DNA of 58,942 nucleotides from NCBI GenBank assembly GCA_944383765.1, contig CALWQT010000016.1, positions 1 to 58,942 of the forward strand, read 5' to 3'. A program made the position numbers and the translations under genes. The DNA is from an uncultured Lachnospiraceae bacterium (GTDB taxonomy: Bacteria > Bacillota > Clostridia > Lachnospirales > Lachnospiraceae). Every line of letters begins with the position of its first letter. Within the stretch, counting starts at the first letter, position 1. The notes under the pieces are model-generated. The model worked only from the letters and a program-made list of their open reading frames with translations. It was not told the DNA's origin and searched no databases. This document shows, one piece after another, positions 40,631 through 47,663 of this stretch.

Positions 40631-40669
40631 TATGGTAAAAGAAATATGCCAAAATTGCGAGGTGGAATG

Positions 40670-41212
40670 ATGGAGAGATTGACTGCTAGAAGCGAAAATG
40701 GAACTGCGATATACAAACATCCAGTACCTGAGTTGGAAGGTTTGGAAGTAAATAGACACGCAGTATTAGAAAGGTGCTGCCAATACGAAGAACTGGAAGA
40801 AAAGCTTCAGAACACCTTCGGAGAATGTGACGGACTTCTGGAAGAGTTGGTAAACAGCTTTTTTAAACACGCAACCGCTGAAGTTAAAGGAAAATTAAGC
40901 GGAGCCGGAAAAGTAAGGCTTCTGACGGATGGAGAGGTTGATAAGTGGCTTCGGTGGAAGGGACTGGAAAAGGACGGAAAGCTGATTGAGTTGCCTTGCA
41001 AGACGGGGGATACGGTGTATGTAATGAACGATGATTGCGAATGTCCAGGGGACTGTTACCAGTCACAAACATGCAAATCTTGCGAGTACAGGAATTTGTA
41101 CATAGATGAAGAAGTTGCGACATTAAGTTTTATTATTGATAATATTGACAATTTTGGCAAAACAGTATTCCTGACCGAGCAGGAAGCACTGGAAGCGTTG
41201 GAGGGGAGATGA
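40670..41212 (+). CDS. Phage protein with N-terminal 'MERLTxRSENGTAIYK' domain
   Basis: This is a 180-residue protein. The ATG at 40670 was chosen for GAGGTGG just upstream; 40667 is too close. The start MERLTARSENGTAIYK is a phrase I know from many Clostridia phage proteins. The middle is coiled coil (about 35-60). A Cys cluster (CECPGDCYQSQTCKSCEY, about 125) suggests zinc. The tail IDNIDNFGKTVFLTEQEALE is a common ending of the same family. The function is unknown. Confidence 0.65.
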   Translation: MERLTARSENGTAIYKHPVPELEGLEVNRHAVLERCCQYEELEEKLQNTFGECDGLLEELVNSFFKHATAEVKGKLSGAGKVRLLTDGEVDKWLRWKGLEKDGKLIELPCKTGDTVYVMNDDCECPGDCYQSQTCKSCEYRNLYIDEEVATLSFIIDNIDNFGKTVFLTEQEALEALEGR

Positions 41213-41215
41213 AGC

Positions 41216-41590
41216 ATGAAAAGGCGTAGGTTGGGTAAATCGGAAAGGCAGGAAGTCTATCAAAAATGTAATGGACATTGTGCCTATTGCGGTATGGGAA
41301 TTGATTATAAGGATATGCAGGTAGACCATGCAAAGCCGTTAAGGATAGGAGGAGAGGATGATTTGTCAAATATGCTTCCAGCTTGTCGGTCGTGCAACCA
41401 TTATAAATCAACACTCGACATCGAAGGATTTAGAAGATACCTTTCCGGAATACATAAAAGACTGATGCGTGACAGCATACCGTATCAGGTTGCTGAGAGG
41501 TTTGGAATCGTGGAGCATAAAACAGATGATGTCCAATTTTATTTTGAGAAGTTGGAGGGAAGAAGAAATGAAAAAAGAGGAAGCTATTGA
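41216..41590 (+). CDS. HNH endonuclease
   Basis: This is a 124-residue protein with GGAGGGGAG upstream. The HNH fold is clear: CNGHCAYCGMGI, then MQVDHAKPLRIGGEDDLSNM and LPACRSCNHYKS, giving His, Asn and His with two zinc CxxC pairs. It cuts DNA non-specifically or as a homing-type nuclease. This is one of three HNH-like genes in the prophage. Confidence 0.88.
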   Translation: MKRRRLGKSERQEVYQKCNGHCAYCGMGIDYKDMQVDHAKPLRIGGEDDLSNMLPACRSCNHYKSTLDIEGFRRYLSGIHKRLMRDSIPYQVAERFGIVEHKTDDVQFYFEKLEGRRNEKRGSY

Positions 41591-41828
41591 ATATTTACAG
41601 AGCCACATACGAACATATAGAAAACAAATGACAGATGAAGGCTGGAATCAGATGGTAAAAGCAGGAATAGTCAAAGAAACATTTACGGAAAGAGCCGCTT
41701 TTTTGGCAGATGCTAATAGACAGATTGAGGCGTTTGAGATGGCGATAAAAGCACTGGAAAATAGCGAGGGAGCGGATTGGATAGACCAATGCTATCTGGG
41801 AAGTCCATGTCCGTATCAGCACCAATAA
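41568..41828 (+). CDS. Small phage protein
   Basis: This is an 86-residue protein starting at ATG 41568 with GGAGGG upstream, inside the end of the HNH gene. It is helical (EEAIEYLQSHIRTYRKQMTD, FLADANRQIEAFEMAIKALE). The pattern is common in small Lachnospiraceae phage proteins of unknown role. Confidence 0.55.
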   Translation: MKKEEAIEYLQSHIRTYRKQMTDEGWNQMVKAGIVKETFTERAAFLADANRQIEAFEMAIKALENSEGADWIDQCYLGSPCPYQHQ

Positions 41829-41982
41829 TGAAAAGAGGGGAAGCTGCATGAGGCAGCCGGAGCAGCAGGAGTGGGAAGGGAAAATGCTGCATTACCAAAA
41901 TGTGGTGGGATAATATTGTCACAAACTTGAAAGCCATTTTGCGGAATGGACCAGAATATGACCGGTCTGGCCCATTAAAAAG

Positions 41983-42018
41983 AAGCTGCAGATTCGAGCG
42001 CAGGAGAGGGTAGCAGGC
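41983..42018 (+). pseudogene. Worn copy of the 3' end of the 38669-39985 gene
   Basis: The 36 bases here match 39944-39979 at about 33 positions and still read KLQIRAQERVAG before a TAA. The surrounding stretch (41829-42188) has no gene of usable size, only short frames. One of these is a possible 22-residue frame at 42124-42192 that joins the next gene by ATGA. It looks like the scar of a duplication or recombination inside the prophage. Confidence 0.6.
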
Positions 42019-42188
42019 ATTTAAAAAATCCATAATCAGAAAGATGATGGGGAATTATAGATGAAAAGTATGTGTTCTATATGCGTCATTATATGAGGAC
42101 TTACAGGGAGAGAATAAGAGAATATGGACAAACAGAAGCACGATAATAATGATGTTTCTGGGCGATGGGTAGCAAGGAGGGCAGCAGG

Positions 42189-42572
42189 ATGAAAAGTGTA
42201 GTTCAGACAGAAAAATACTGCTATTTCTGCGGATCCCATCGGAATCTGGAAAAGCATCATATTTTTGGTGGGGCAAACCGAAGATGGTCAGAGAAATATG
42301 GCTTGACTGTATACCTGTGTCCGCACTGCCATCGGGATAACCGGGAAGGGGTCCATGGAAATCCGAACAGGATGGGAGTTCTTCATCAGCTGGGGCAGCA
42401 GGCATTTGAAAAGACCCATAGCCGGAAAGAATTCCGGGATATTTTTGGAAAGAATTATCTGGAAGACAGGATGATGCAGCAGGAAAGAAGGAAGAGGGAA
42501 ACAGGAGAAGAGAACCAGAAAACTGTTCTGGAAGGATTTTCCTGGCTGAAAGAAGAGGAGGTTGGAAGATGA
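42189..42572 (+). CDS. HNH-like / Cys-His nuclease-fold phage protein
   Basis: This is a 127-residue protein from ATG 42189 with AAGGAGG upstream. CYFCGSHRNLEKHHIFGGAN and LCPHCHRDNREGVH give two zinc CxxC pairs and the His-His of a degenerate HNH fold of the type seen in phage recombination-associated proteins. It overlaps ssb by 4 bp (ATGA). It may act with SSB in recombination. Confidence 0.75.
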   Translation: MKSVVQTEKYCYFCGSHRNLEKHHIFGGANRRWSEKYGLTVYLCPHCHRDNREGVHGNPNRMGVLHQLGQQAFEKTHSRKEFRDIFGKNYLEDRMMQQERRKRETGEENQKTVLEGFSWLKEEEVGR

Positions 42573-43030
42573 ACAGAGTGATCTTAATGGGGCGGCTCAC
42601 CAGAGATCCGGAAGTGAGATATTCCCAGGGAGAGCGTGCCATGGCAATTGCAAGGTATATCCTGGCAGTAGACAGAAGAGGACGAAGAAGCCAGGAGGGT
42701 TCTGATCAGACTGCAGATTTTATCCAGTGTGTGGCGTTTGACCGTGCGGGGGAATTTGCAGAAAAGTATTTCCGTCAGGGGATGCGTGTGCTGATTTCCG
42801 GAAGGATTCAGACAGGAAGCTATACCAACCGGGACGGTCAGAAAGTTTATATAACCAATGTCATTGTGGATGATCAGGAATTTGCAGACAGTAAAGCATC
42901 ATCAGGAAACAGAGGAGCATACCGGAATGATGAGCAGGAAAACCATGGAAACAAGGCTTATGAGGATGCCGGAGATGGATTTATGATGCTCCCGGATGGA
43001 TTGGAAGATGAAGGTCTTCCTTTCCAGTAA
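42569..43030 (+). CDS. ssb: Single-stranded DNA-binding protein
   Basis: This is a 153-residue protein. The OB fold (1-110) has the usual start MNRVILMGRLTRDPEVRYSQ and the core FIQCVAFDRAGEFAEKYF, RVLISGRIQTGSY. The C-terminus ends DEGLPFQ, a slight variant of the acidic DDDLPF tip that recruits partner enzymes. It coats single-stranded DNA, which rolling-circle replication would produce in large amounts. Confidence 0.95.
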   Translation: MNRVILMGRLTRDPEVRYSQGERAMAIARYILAVDRRGRRSQEGSDQTADFIQCVAFDRAGEFAEKYFRQGMRVLISGRIQTGSYTNRDGQKVYITNVIVDDQEFADSKASSGNRGAYRNDEQENHGNKAYEDAGDGFMMLPDGLEDEGLPFQ

Positions 43031-43049
43031 CAAGACAGGAGGTGGTGAT

Positions 43050-43463
43050 ATGGCATATGCAGAGAAGACAACCGTACCGGTCAGTAAGACCAGGATTGAA
43101 ATTGAGGAGTTAATCAGGAAACATGGAGCTGGCCAATTCATCAGCGGTTATTCCGGGAATAAGGTGATGATAGGTTTTACGGCAGCAGGAAGGCAGGTGC
43201 GATTCATAGTGAATATACCGGACGGAAAGAATCAACGGGATACGGAACAATTAGAGAGACAAAGATGGAGAGCCTTGTTGCTGGTGATAAAAGCAAAATT
43301 TGAGGCAATAGATTCTGGGGTTAGCTGTTTTGATGATGAATTCCTGGCACATATCGTTCTTCCGGACGGTCAGACTGCCGGACAATGGATCCAGCCACAG
43401 ATTGATGCGGCATATGAAACTGGAAATATGCCGGCTATGTTGCCGATGCTAGATACAGAATAG
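43050..43463 (+). CDS. Phage protein of unknown function, next to SSB
   Basis: This is a 137-residue protein from ATG 43050 with AGGAGGTGGTG upstream. The sequence MIGFTAAGRQVRFIVNIPDG with RQRWRALLLVIKAKFEAIDS is a domain that commonly accompanies phage replication genes. No enzymatic residues stand out. Confidence 0.65.
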   Translation: MAYAEKTTVPVSKTRIEIEELIRKHGAGQFISGYSGNKVMIGFTAAGRQVRFIVNIPDGKNQRDTEQLERQRWRALLLVIKAKFEAIDSGVSCFDDEFLAHIVLPDGQTAGQWIQPQIDAAYETGNMPAMLPMLDTE

Positions 43464-43473
43464 GAGGAAAGGG

Positions 43474-43653
43474 ATGTATAAAAACCATGAAGGATATCCG
43501 GATCCAACCCAGGGGAAGGCGATTCGGGAAGCAGACAAGCCACCGGAAGAGGTACGGCATTTCCGCCTGGCAATGAAGCTGATGTGCCAGATTTGCCATG
43601 TCAGAATTCTGGGGAAAGTAACGGTGGTAGACAAGAAGGGTCAGAGATGGTAG
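43474..43653 (+). CDS. Small phage protein with single CxxC
   Basis: This is a 59-residue protein (MYKNHEGYPDPTQGKAIREA, then MKLMCQICHVRILGKVTVVD). TAGGAGGAAAGGG lies upstream of the ATG. The CxxC may bind zinc. It lies just before the late regulator. The family is common in Clostridia phages; the function is unknown. Confidence 0.65.
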   Translation: MYKNHEGYPDPTQGKAIREADKPPEEVRHFRLAMKLMCQICHVRILGKVTVVDKKGQRW

Positions 43654-43668
43654 GGGGTGATACCAGTG

Positions 43669-44097
43669 AACAAGAAAGAAATGACATCAAAAGAATATCT
43701 GCAGCAGATACGGGCAGATGATTTGAGAATCGAGCAAAAGATCAAAGAATATGAATCCTTGTTGAGTAGGAAAGCATCATTGGTTGGTATGAATTATACG
43801 GCAGAGAGAGTTCAGACTTCTCCGGATGGAACGGGATTTACGAAAATCGTAGATAGATTAGTGGATCTGCAGCAGGAGATCAATGATGATATAGATGTGT
43901 TCTGTGAAAGCAGACATAAAAAAATATCGGAGATCCATAACTTAAGCAAACCTGAGTACATAGAAGTTCTTTTCAAACGATATGTTGAGGGACAGTCATT
44001 AAATCAGATTGCAGCTGATATGGGCTATTCGTATCACAGATGTTGCCATATTCATGGGGAGGCATTAAAGGAATTTAAAAAAGTTAGCAACTTTTAG
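43669..44097 (+). CDS. ArpU/sigma-70 region 4-like late transcription regulator
   Basis: This is a 142-residue protein from GTG 43669, which has GGGGGTGAT upstream; GTG 43657 is possible. The C-terminal helix-turn-helix (about 95-138: VLFKRYVEGQSLNQIAADMG, YSYHRCCHIHGEALKEF) is like sigma-70 region 4 and the DUF1492/ArpU/RinA group. These proteins turn on late genes in phages of Firmicutes. It lies directly before the late control region, and its stop codon is inside the repeat array there. Confidence 0.78.
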   Translation, partial: NKKEMTSKEYLQQIRADDLRIEQKIKEYESLLSRKASLVGMNYTAERVQTSPDGTGFTKIVDRLVDLQQEINDDIDVFCESRHKKISEIHNLSKPEYIEVLFKRYVEGQSLNQIAADMGYSYHRCCHIHGEALKEFKKVSNF

Positions 44098-44137
44098 CAA
44101 CTGATAGCAAGACATTTTGAGAAAACCCTGATATAAT
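44085..44137 (+). promoter_or_regulatory. Late promoter with three phased TAGCAA repeats
   Basis: TAGCAA occurs at 44085, 44095 and 44105, exactly one helical turn apart. A perfect -10 box TATAAT is at 44132-44137, and there is no consensus -35 at the right distance. This is what an activator-dependent promoter looks like. The ArpU-like gene product is the obvious candidate activator. The second repeat contains the regulator's stop codon. Confidence 0.6.
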
Positions 44138-44146
44138 GATAGCATG

Positions 44147-44198
44147 AAGTACTCGGAAAGAGGAGTCACCCCTTTTTCTTTCCGGGTGCTTCTTTTTT
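44147..44198 (+). terminator. Terminator just past the late -10 box
   Basis: AAGTACTCGGAAAG (44147-44160) pairs with CTTTCCGGGTGCTT (44178-44191), 14 positions with two G-T pairs, followed by C and six T. It ends the early operon. It starts only 10 bases past the late -10 box, so late transcripts must read through it, perhaps by antitermination. Confidence 0.75.
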
Positions 44199-44251
44199 AC
44201 TCCTGTGAATAGATAGCCCTTGCCAGGTGTTATAGCTTGGCGGGGGATTTC

Positions 44252-44288
44252 TTTTATCCACAATATGTTGATAATATGGTGGATAAAA
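44252..44288. repeat. 37-bp palindrome with consensus DnaA box
   Basis: TTTTATCCAC (44252-44261) and GTGGATAAAA (44279-44288) are perfect 10-bp arms. The left arm with the next base reads TTATCCACA, the consensus DnaA box. The right arm gives TTATCCACC in the other direction, one base off. It could be a host DnaA-dependent origin, a DnaA-titrating site or an operator. Confidence 0.55.
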
Positions 44289-44303
44289 CACAAAATATTG
44301 TAA

Positions 44304-44367
44304 TGGCCGTTTGACGGAAATCTATCCTGAATACCGGATAGAGATGGGTTCGATTCCCATAAGGTCA
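44304..44367 (+). other. tRNA-like sequence, 64 nt, probably degenerate
   Basis: A canonical T-arm (ATGGG-TTCGATT-CCCAT) is followed by a 3' acceptor strand AAGGTCA that pairs with TGGCCGT at 44304 (6 of 7 counting a wobble pair). A possible anticodon stem (TATCC/GGATA) has an 8-base loop without a normal anticodon frame. The D-arm is reduced. At 64 nt it is too short for a working tRNA. It may be a decayed phage tRNA or an RNA structure in the late leader. Confidence 0.4.
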
Positions 44368-44416
44368 ATTTATCCGACAAGGCTTTTCGCAGTAAAAGCG
44401 AAAGGTGAGTGATAAC

Positions 44417-45166
44417 ATGAATAGTTTTATAGGTTGGATTGGCGGAAAGAAGTTACTACGTCACCAGATCCTGGAACAATTCCCAGAGCCAGGTGCATTT
44501 GACCGATACATAGAGGTATTCGGTGGTGCTGCCTGGGTTTTGTTTTCCAGAGATAAGCATGCAAAGATGGAGGTATATAACGATGTCAATGGACAACTGG
44601 TAAATTTATTCCGTGTGGTTAAATATCACCCTGAAGCGCTGCAGAAGGAACTGGATTGGATATTGATGTCAAGAGAACAGTTTTTTGATGCGATCCAGGA
44701 AGTTCGTGGGCTGACAGATATCCAAAGAGCAGCACGATTTTTCATAGCAATCCAGGAAAGCTTCGGGATGGGTTGCAGTTCTTTTGGAGTAAGATCAAAA
44801 AATATAGGCAATGCAGTGGAATTTTTGAGGATGGCATCTGATAGGCTGCAGAGTGTTGTGATTGAAAATGTGGATTTTGAAAGGTTGCTGAAGACATATG
44901 ACCGAACAGGAGCAATGTTCTATCTGGATCCTCCATATTATGAAGCAGAAAAGTATTATCCGGATCGGTTTCAGCCAGAGGACCATGTCAGATTGAGAGA
45001 TGCTCTTGCAAATATCAAAGGAAAGTTTTTACTGTCCTATAACGATTGTCCTGAAATCAGGGAACTGTATAAAGACTATGTGATTCAGAAATTAGATAGA
45101 TGGGATAACTTGGCTGCAAAAACAAAAAGCAGAAGATACAGGGAACTGCTTATCAAAAATTATTGA
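44417..45166 (+). CDS. DNA adenine N6-methyltransferase, D12 class (Dam-like)
   Basis: This is a 249-residue protein from ATG 44417 with AAAGGTGA upstream; a GTG at 44405 is possible. FIGWIGGKKLLRHQILEQFP is the AdoMet-binding motif I, EVFGGAAWVLFSRD follows, and DPPYYEAEKYY is the catalytic DPPY motif. The target site is not known; D12 enzymes often methylate GATC. In a phage it may protect DNA from restriction or time packaging, as it leads the packaging block. Confidence 0.9.
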   Translation: MNSFIGWIGGKKLLRHQILEQFPEPGAFDRYIEVFGGAAWVLFSRDKHAKMEVYNDVNGQLVNLFRVVKYHPEALQKELDWILMSREQFFDAIQEVRGLTDIQRAARFFIAIQESFGMGCSSFGVRSKNIGNAVEFLRMASDRLQSVVIENVDFERLLKTYDRTGAMFYLDPPYYEAEKYYPDRFQPEDHVRLRDALANIKGKFLLSYNDCPEIRELYKDYVIQKLDRWDNLAAKTKSRRYRELLIKNY

Positions 45167-45182
45167 AAGGAATGTATGTCAG

Positions 45183-45497
45183 GTGGCCAAAGAATTTGCA
45201 AAAGCATTCTATAAAAGTCGGGAGTGGAGGAAGTGCCGGGAAAGCTATATTGCAGAGCGGAGATCTATTGATGGAGGAATGTGCGAGATATGCCATGAAA
45301 GACTGGGATATTATGTACATCATAAAGTCCTTCTGACTCCCGATAATATCACAGATCCAATGGTAGCGCTGAACCATGATCTTTTGGAGTATGCTTGTAA
45401 GCCTTGCCATGATCGGGAGGAAGGACACTTCCTGGATCGGGGGAAGGAAGAAAAGAGATTCCGGTTTGATGAAGCGGGGAATCCGGTTCCCGTTTGA
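45183..45497 (+). CDS. Phage HNH endonuclease (packaging-associated)
   Basis: This is a 104-residue protein starting at a GTG with AAAGGAA upstream. AKAFYKSREWRKCRESYIAE and CEICHERLGYYVHHKVLLTP, then LNHDLLEYACKPCHDREEGH give the HNH zinc-finger fold. HNH proteins next to the terminase genes stimulate cos cleavage in HK97-type phages. The gene order (HNH, TerS, TerL, portal) fits that role. Confidence 0.9.
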   Translation: MAKEFAKAFYKSREWRKCRESYIAERRSIDGGMCEICHERLGYYVHHKVLLTPDNITDPMVALNHDLLEYACKPCHDREEGHFLDRGKEEKRFRFDEAGNPVPV

Positions 45498-45525
45498 ATA
45501 GAAATTGAAATGTAATAAGGCTGAG

Positions 45526-45561
45526 GCCCCCCTATCTGGATCCAGGGGGGCTGTTTTATTT
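45526..45561 (+). terminator. Terminator between HNH and TerS
   Basis: GCCCCCCT (45526-45533) and AGGGGGGC (45544-45551) form a perfect stem. An inner CTGGATCCAG palindrome lies in the loop, and TGTTTTATTT follows. Confidence 0.75.
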
Positions 45562-45621
45562 CACCGTGGCCTTCACATTAAATTTTACGCGTGGAGTTTT
45601 ACAGCCCCCCCTCCCCCCCTT
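45545..45621. other. Possible cos region with long-range inverted repeat and C-tracts
   Basis: GGGGGGCTGT (45545-45554) is inverted exactly at 45601-45610 (ACAGCCCCCC), followed by CTCCCCCCCTT. GC-rich runs flank an AT-rich middle. The stretch lies between HNH and TerS, where cos sites are found in related phages. The overhang itself cannot be read from this sequence. Confidence 0.35.
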
Positions 45622-45647
45622 AAGGAAATAGAAGGAGATGAGAAGAG

Positions 45648-45995
45648 ATGGATAAAGCTGCCAGGATAAAAAAGGAGGAAAATAAATTAAAACGGATCTT
45701 CCAGGATCTCCCGGAGAATAAGAAGAGAACAGTAGAAGGCCTGATAAAAAGGGCAGCATTTATGCGGGCATCTCTGGAAGACTTTGAGGAAGATCTGGAT
45801 AAAAACGGATTTGTTGAGGAATTCCGCCAGGGAGAAAAGCAGGAGCCGTATGAACGGAAACGCCCGACAGCGGATCTTTACAATACCATGAATACGTCAT
45901 ATCAAAAAATCATCAAGCAGCTTACCGACCTCCTTCCGGAAGAAAAGAAGGAGAGAGATGAGCTGCTTGATTTCTTGGACGGTGGTGGCCGTTGA
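45648..45995 (+). CDS. terS: Phage terminase small subunit
   Basis: This is a 115-residue protein with AAGGAGATG upstream. It is helical and charged (ENKLKRIFQDLPENKKRTVE, then FMRASLEDFEEDLDKNGFVE), and it ends KKERDELLDFLDGGGR. The P27-type small subunit pattern is RPTADLYNTMNTSYQKIIKQ. It binds the packaging site and recruits TerL. It overlaps terL by 4 bp. Confidence 0.85.
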   Translation: MDKAARIKKEENKLKRIFQDLPENKKRTVEGLIKRAAFMRASLEDFEEDLDKNGFVEEFRQGEKQEPYERKRPTADLYNTMNTSYQKIIKQLTDLLPEEKKERDELLDFLDGGGR

Positions 45996-47644
45996 CAGAA
46001 TTTGAACAGTATTTTGGGAGCATTTTAGATGGAAAAATCAATGCTTGTGAGAAAATGAAGCGAATATCGGAGATTCTGATGGAGGATTTTTTGAATCCCG
46101 GAGAATTCCATTTTGATATAACCATCGCCAACCGGCACATCGAATTTATTGAACGGTTTTGTAAACTTCCCACAGGAAAGCTGGGGCAGCCGTTAAAACT
46201 GGAACTGTTCCAGAAAGCCAGGTTTCAAGCTATATTTGGATTTGTGGATGATAATGACCTGAGGCAATATAATGAGGTGCTGATCGTGGAAGGCAGAAAA
46301 AACGGAAAAACCACAGAAACAGCAGCTGTTGAGTTGGATACACTGGTCAACGATCAGGAAGGGGCTCCACAGATCTATAACGTGGCTACTATGCTGGATC
46401 AGGCGAAGCTGGGATTTAACGCTGCGGATAAGATGCGCCGGCAGTCACCTCTGTTAAAAAAACATATCAAGAAACGTGCAGCGGATCTGTATTGTGAATT
46501 AAACATGGGTTTCATCAAGGCACTGGCCAGTAATGCCAACAGCCTGGATGGACTTGACACGCACTGCGGTGTCATCGATGAACTGGCAGCCATAAAAAAC
46601 AGAGATATTTATGATCTGGTAAAACAGTCAATGGGAGCAAGGAGCCAACCGCTCCTTTTTTGTATCACGACAAACGGATTTGTGAGAGAGGGGATTTTTG
46701 ATGCACAGTACAATTATGCGACCAATATTCTTTTTGGAGGGGCGCAGAATAAGAGATTCCTCCCATTCATTTATGAGCTGGATTCTGTGAATGAATGGGA
46801 CGATGAATCATGCTGGGTCAAGGCCAATCCTGGAATTGGGACCATAAAGTCATGGGATTATCTGAGGCAGATGGTCCAAAAGGCAAAAGATGATGAGACG
46901 TTCAAACCCACGGTCCTGGTGAAAGATTTCAACCTGAAGCAGACTTCAGCGGCAGCATGGCTGCGGTATGAGGATTTTGAAAATCCGGAACCGGTTTGCG
47001 GTGGATTCCGGTATGGGATTGGCGGAATGGATGCGGCGGATTCGGTGGATCTGAATGCGGCAAAGGTATTGTGTATGCGCCGAGATGATCCAAAAATCTA
47101 TGTGAAGCAGATGTACTGGATCCCACAGGCAGTTCTGGACAGGCAGGAACTTACCGGAGACCGAAAAGGACGTGATTCCGTTCCTTATCAGCTCTGGAAG
47201 GATCAGGGACTGCTGAGAACAGTAGAAGGAAATAAGGTAGATAAACGGGTGATGTTGGACTGGTTTCGTGAGATCCGTGACCAGGAAGATGTTTTCGTTT
47301 TATATATCGGGTATGATCCGTGGCACATTGATGATTCCCTTCTCCGTGAATTCCAGATGGAATTCGGAGAAAAGTCCATGATACCGGTACGCCAGGGAGT
47401 CATCACGCTGAGCCAGCCGATGAAAGATCTGAAGGCAGATCTCCAGGCCAAAAAGATCGTATATAATGATCACCCGATCGATAAATGGTGCTTTTTTAAC
47501 ACCAACGTAAAGACGGATATCAATGGGAATATCCAGCCGATCAAGGGGCTTGATTCCAGGAACCGCATTGATGGAACTTTAGCTTTGATTGATGGCTATA
47601 AGGTCCTGCAGGATAAGATGGATGAGGTTCAGAGCCTGATCTGA
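45992..47644 (+). CDS. terL: Phage terminase large subunit
   Basis: This is a 550-residue protein starting at a TTG with GGTGGTGG upstream. The ATPase half has Walker A VEGRKNGKTT (about 101) and Walker B HCGVIDELAA (about 193). The nuclease half has the acidic residues GIGGMDAADSVDLNA (about 347) and VLYIGYDPWHIDD (about 437). The length is normal for the HK97/Terminase_1 family. It drives DNA into the prohead and cuts it. Confidence 0.95.
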   Translation: MTEFEQYFGSILDGKINACEKMKRISEILMEDFLNPGEFHFDITIANRHIEFIERFCKLPTGKLGQPLKLELFQKARFQAIFGFVDDNDLRQYNEVLIVEGRKNGKTTETAAVELDTLVNDQEGAPQIYNVATMLDQAKLGFNAADKMRRQSPLLKKHIKKRAADLYCELNMGFIKALASNANSLDGLDTHCGVIDELAAIKNRDIYDLVKQSMGARSQPLLFCITTNGFVREGIFDAQYNYATNILFGGAQNKRFLPFIYELDSVNEWDDESCWVKANPGIGTIKSWDYLRQMVQKAKDDETFKPTVLVKDFNLKQTSAAAWLRYEDFENPEPVCGGFRYGIGGMDAADSVDLNAAKVLCMRRDDPKIYVKQMYWIPQAVLDRQELTGDRKGRDSVPYQLWKDQGLLRTVEGNKVDKRVMLDWFREIRDQEDVFVLYIGYDPWHIDDSLLREFQMEFGEKSMIPVRQGVITLSQPMKDLKADLQAKKIVYNDHPIDKWCFFNTNVKTDINGNIQPIKGLDSRNRIDGTLALIDGYKVLQDKMDEVQSLI

Positions 47645-47663
47645 TGAAGGGAGGTGAAAGAAT

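Noticed and set aside
44304..44367. Functional tRNA gene
   Set aside because: It is only 64 nt, with a reduced D-arm and no acceptable anticodon loop, so it is listed as tRNA-like only.
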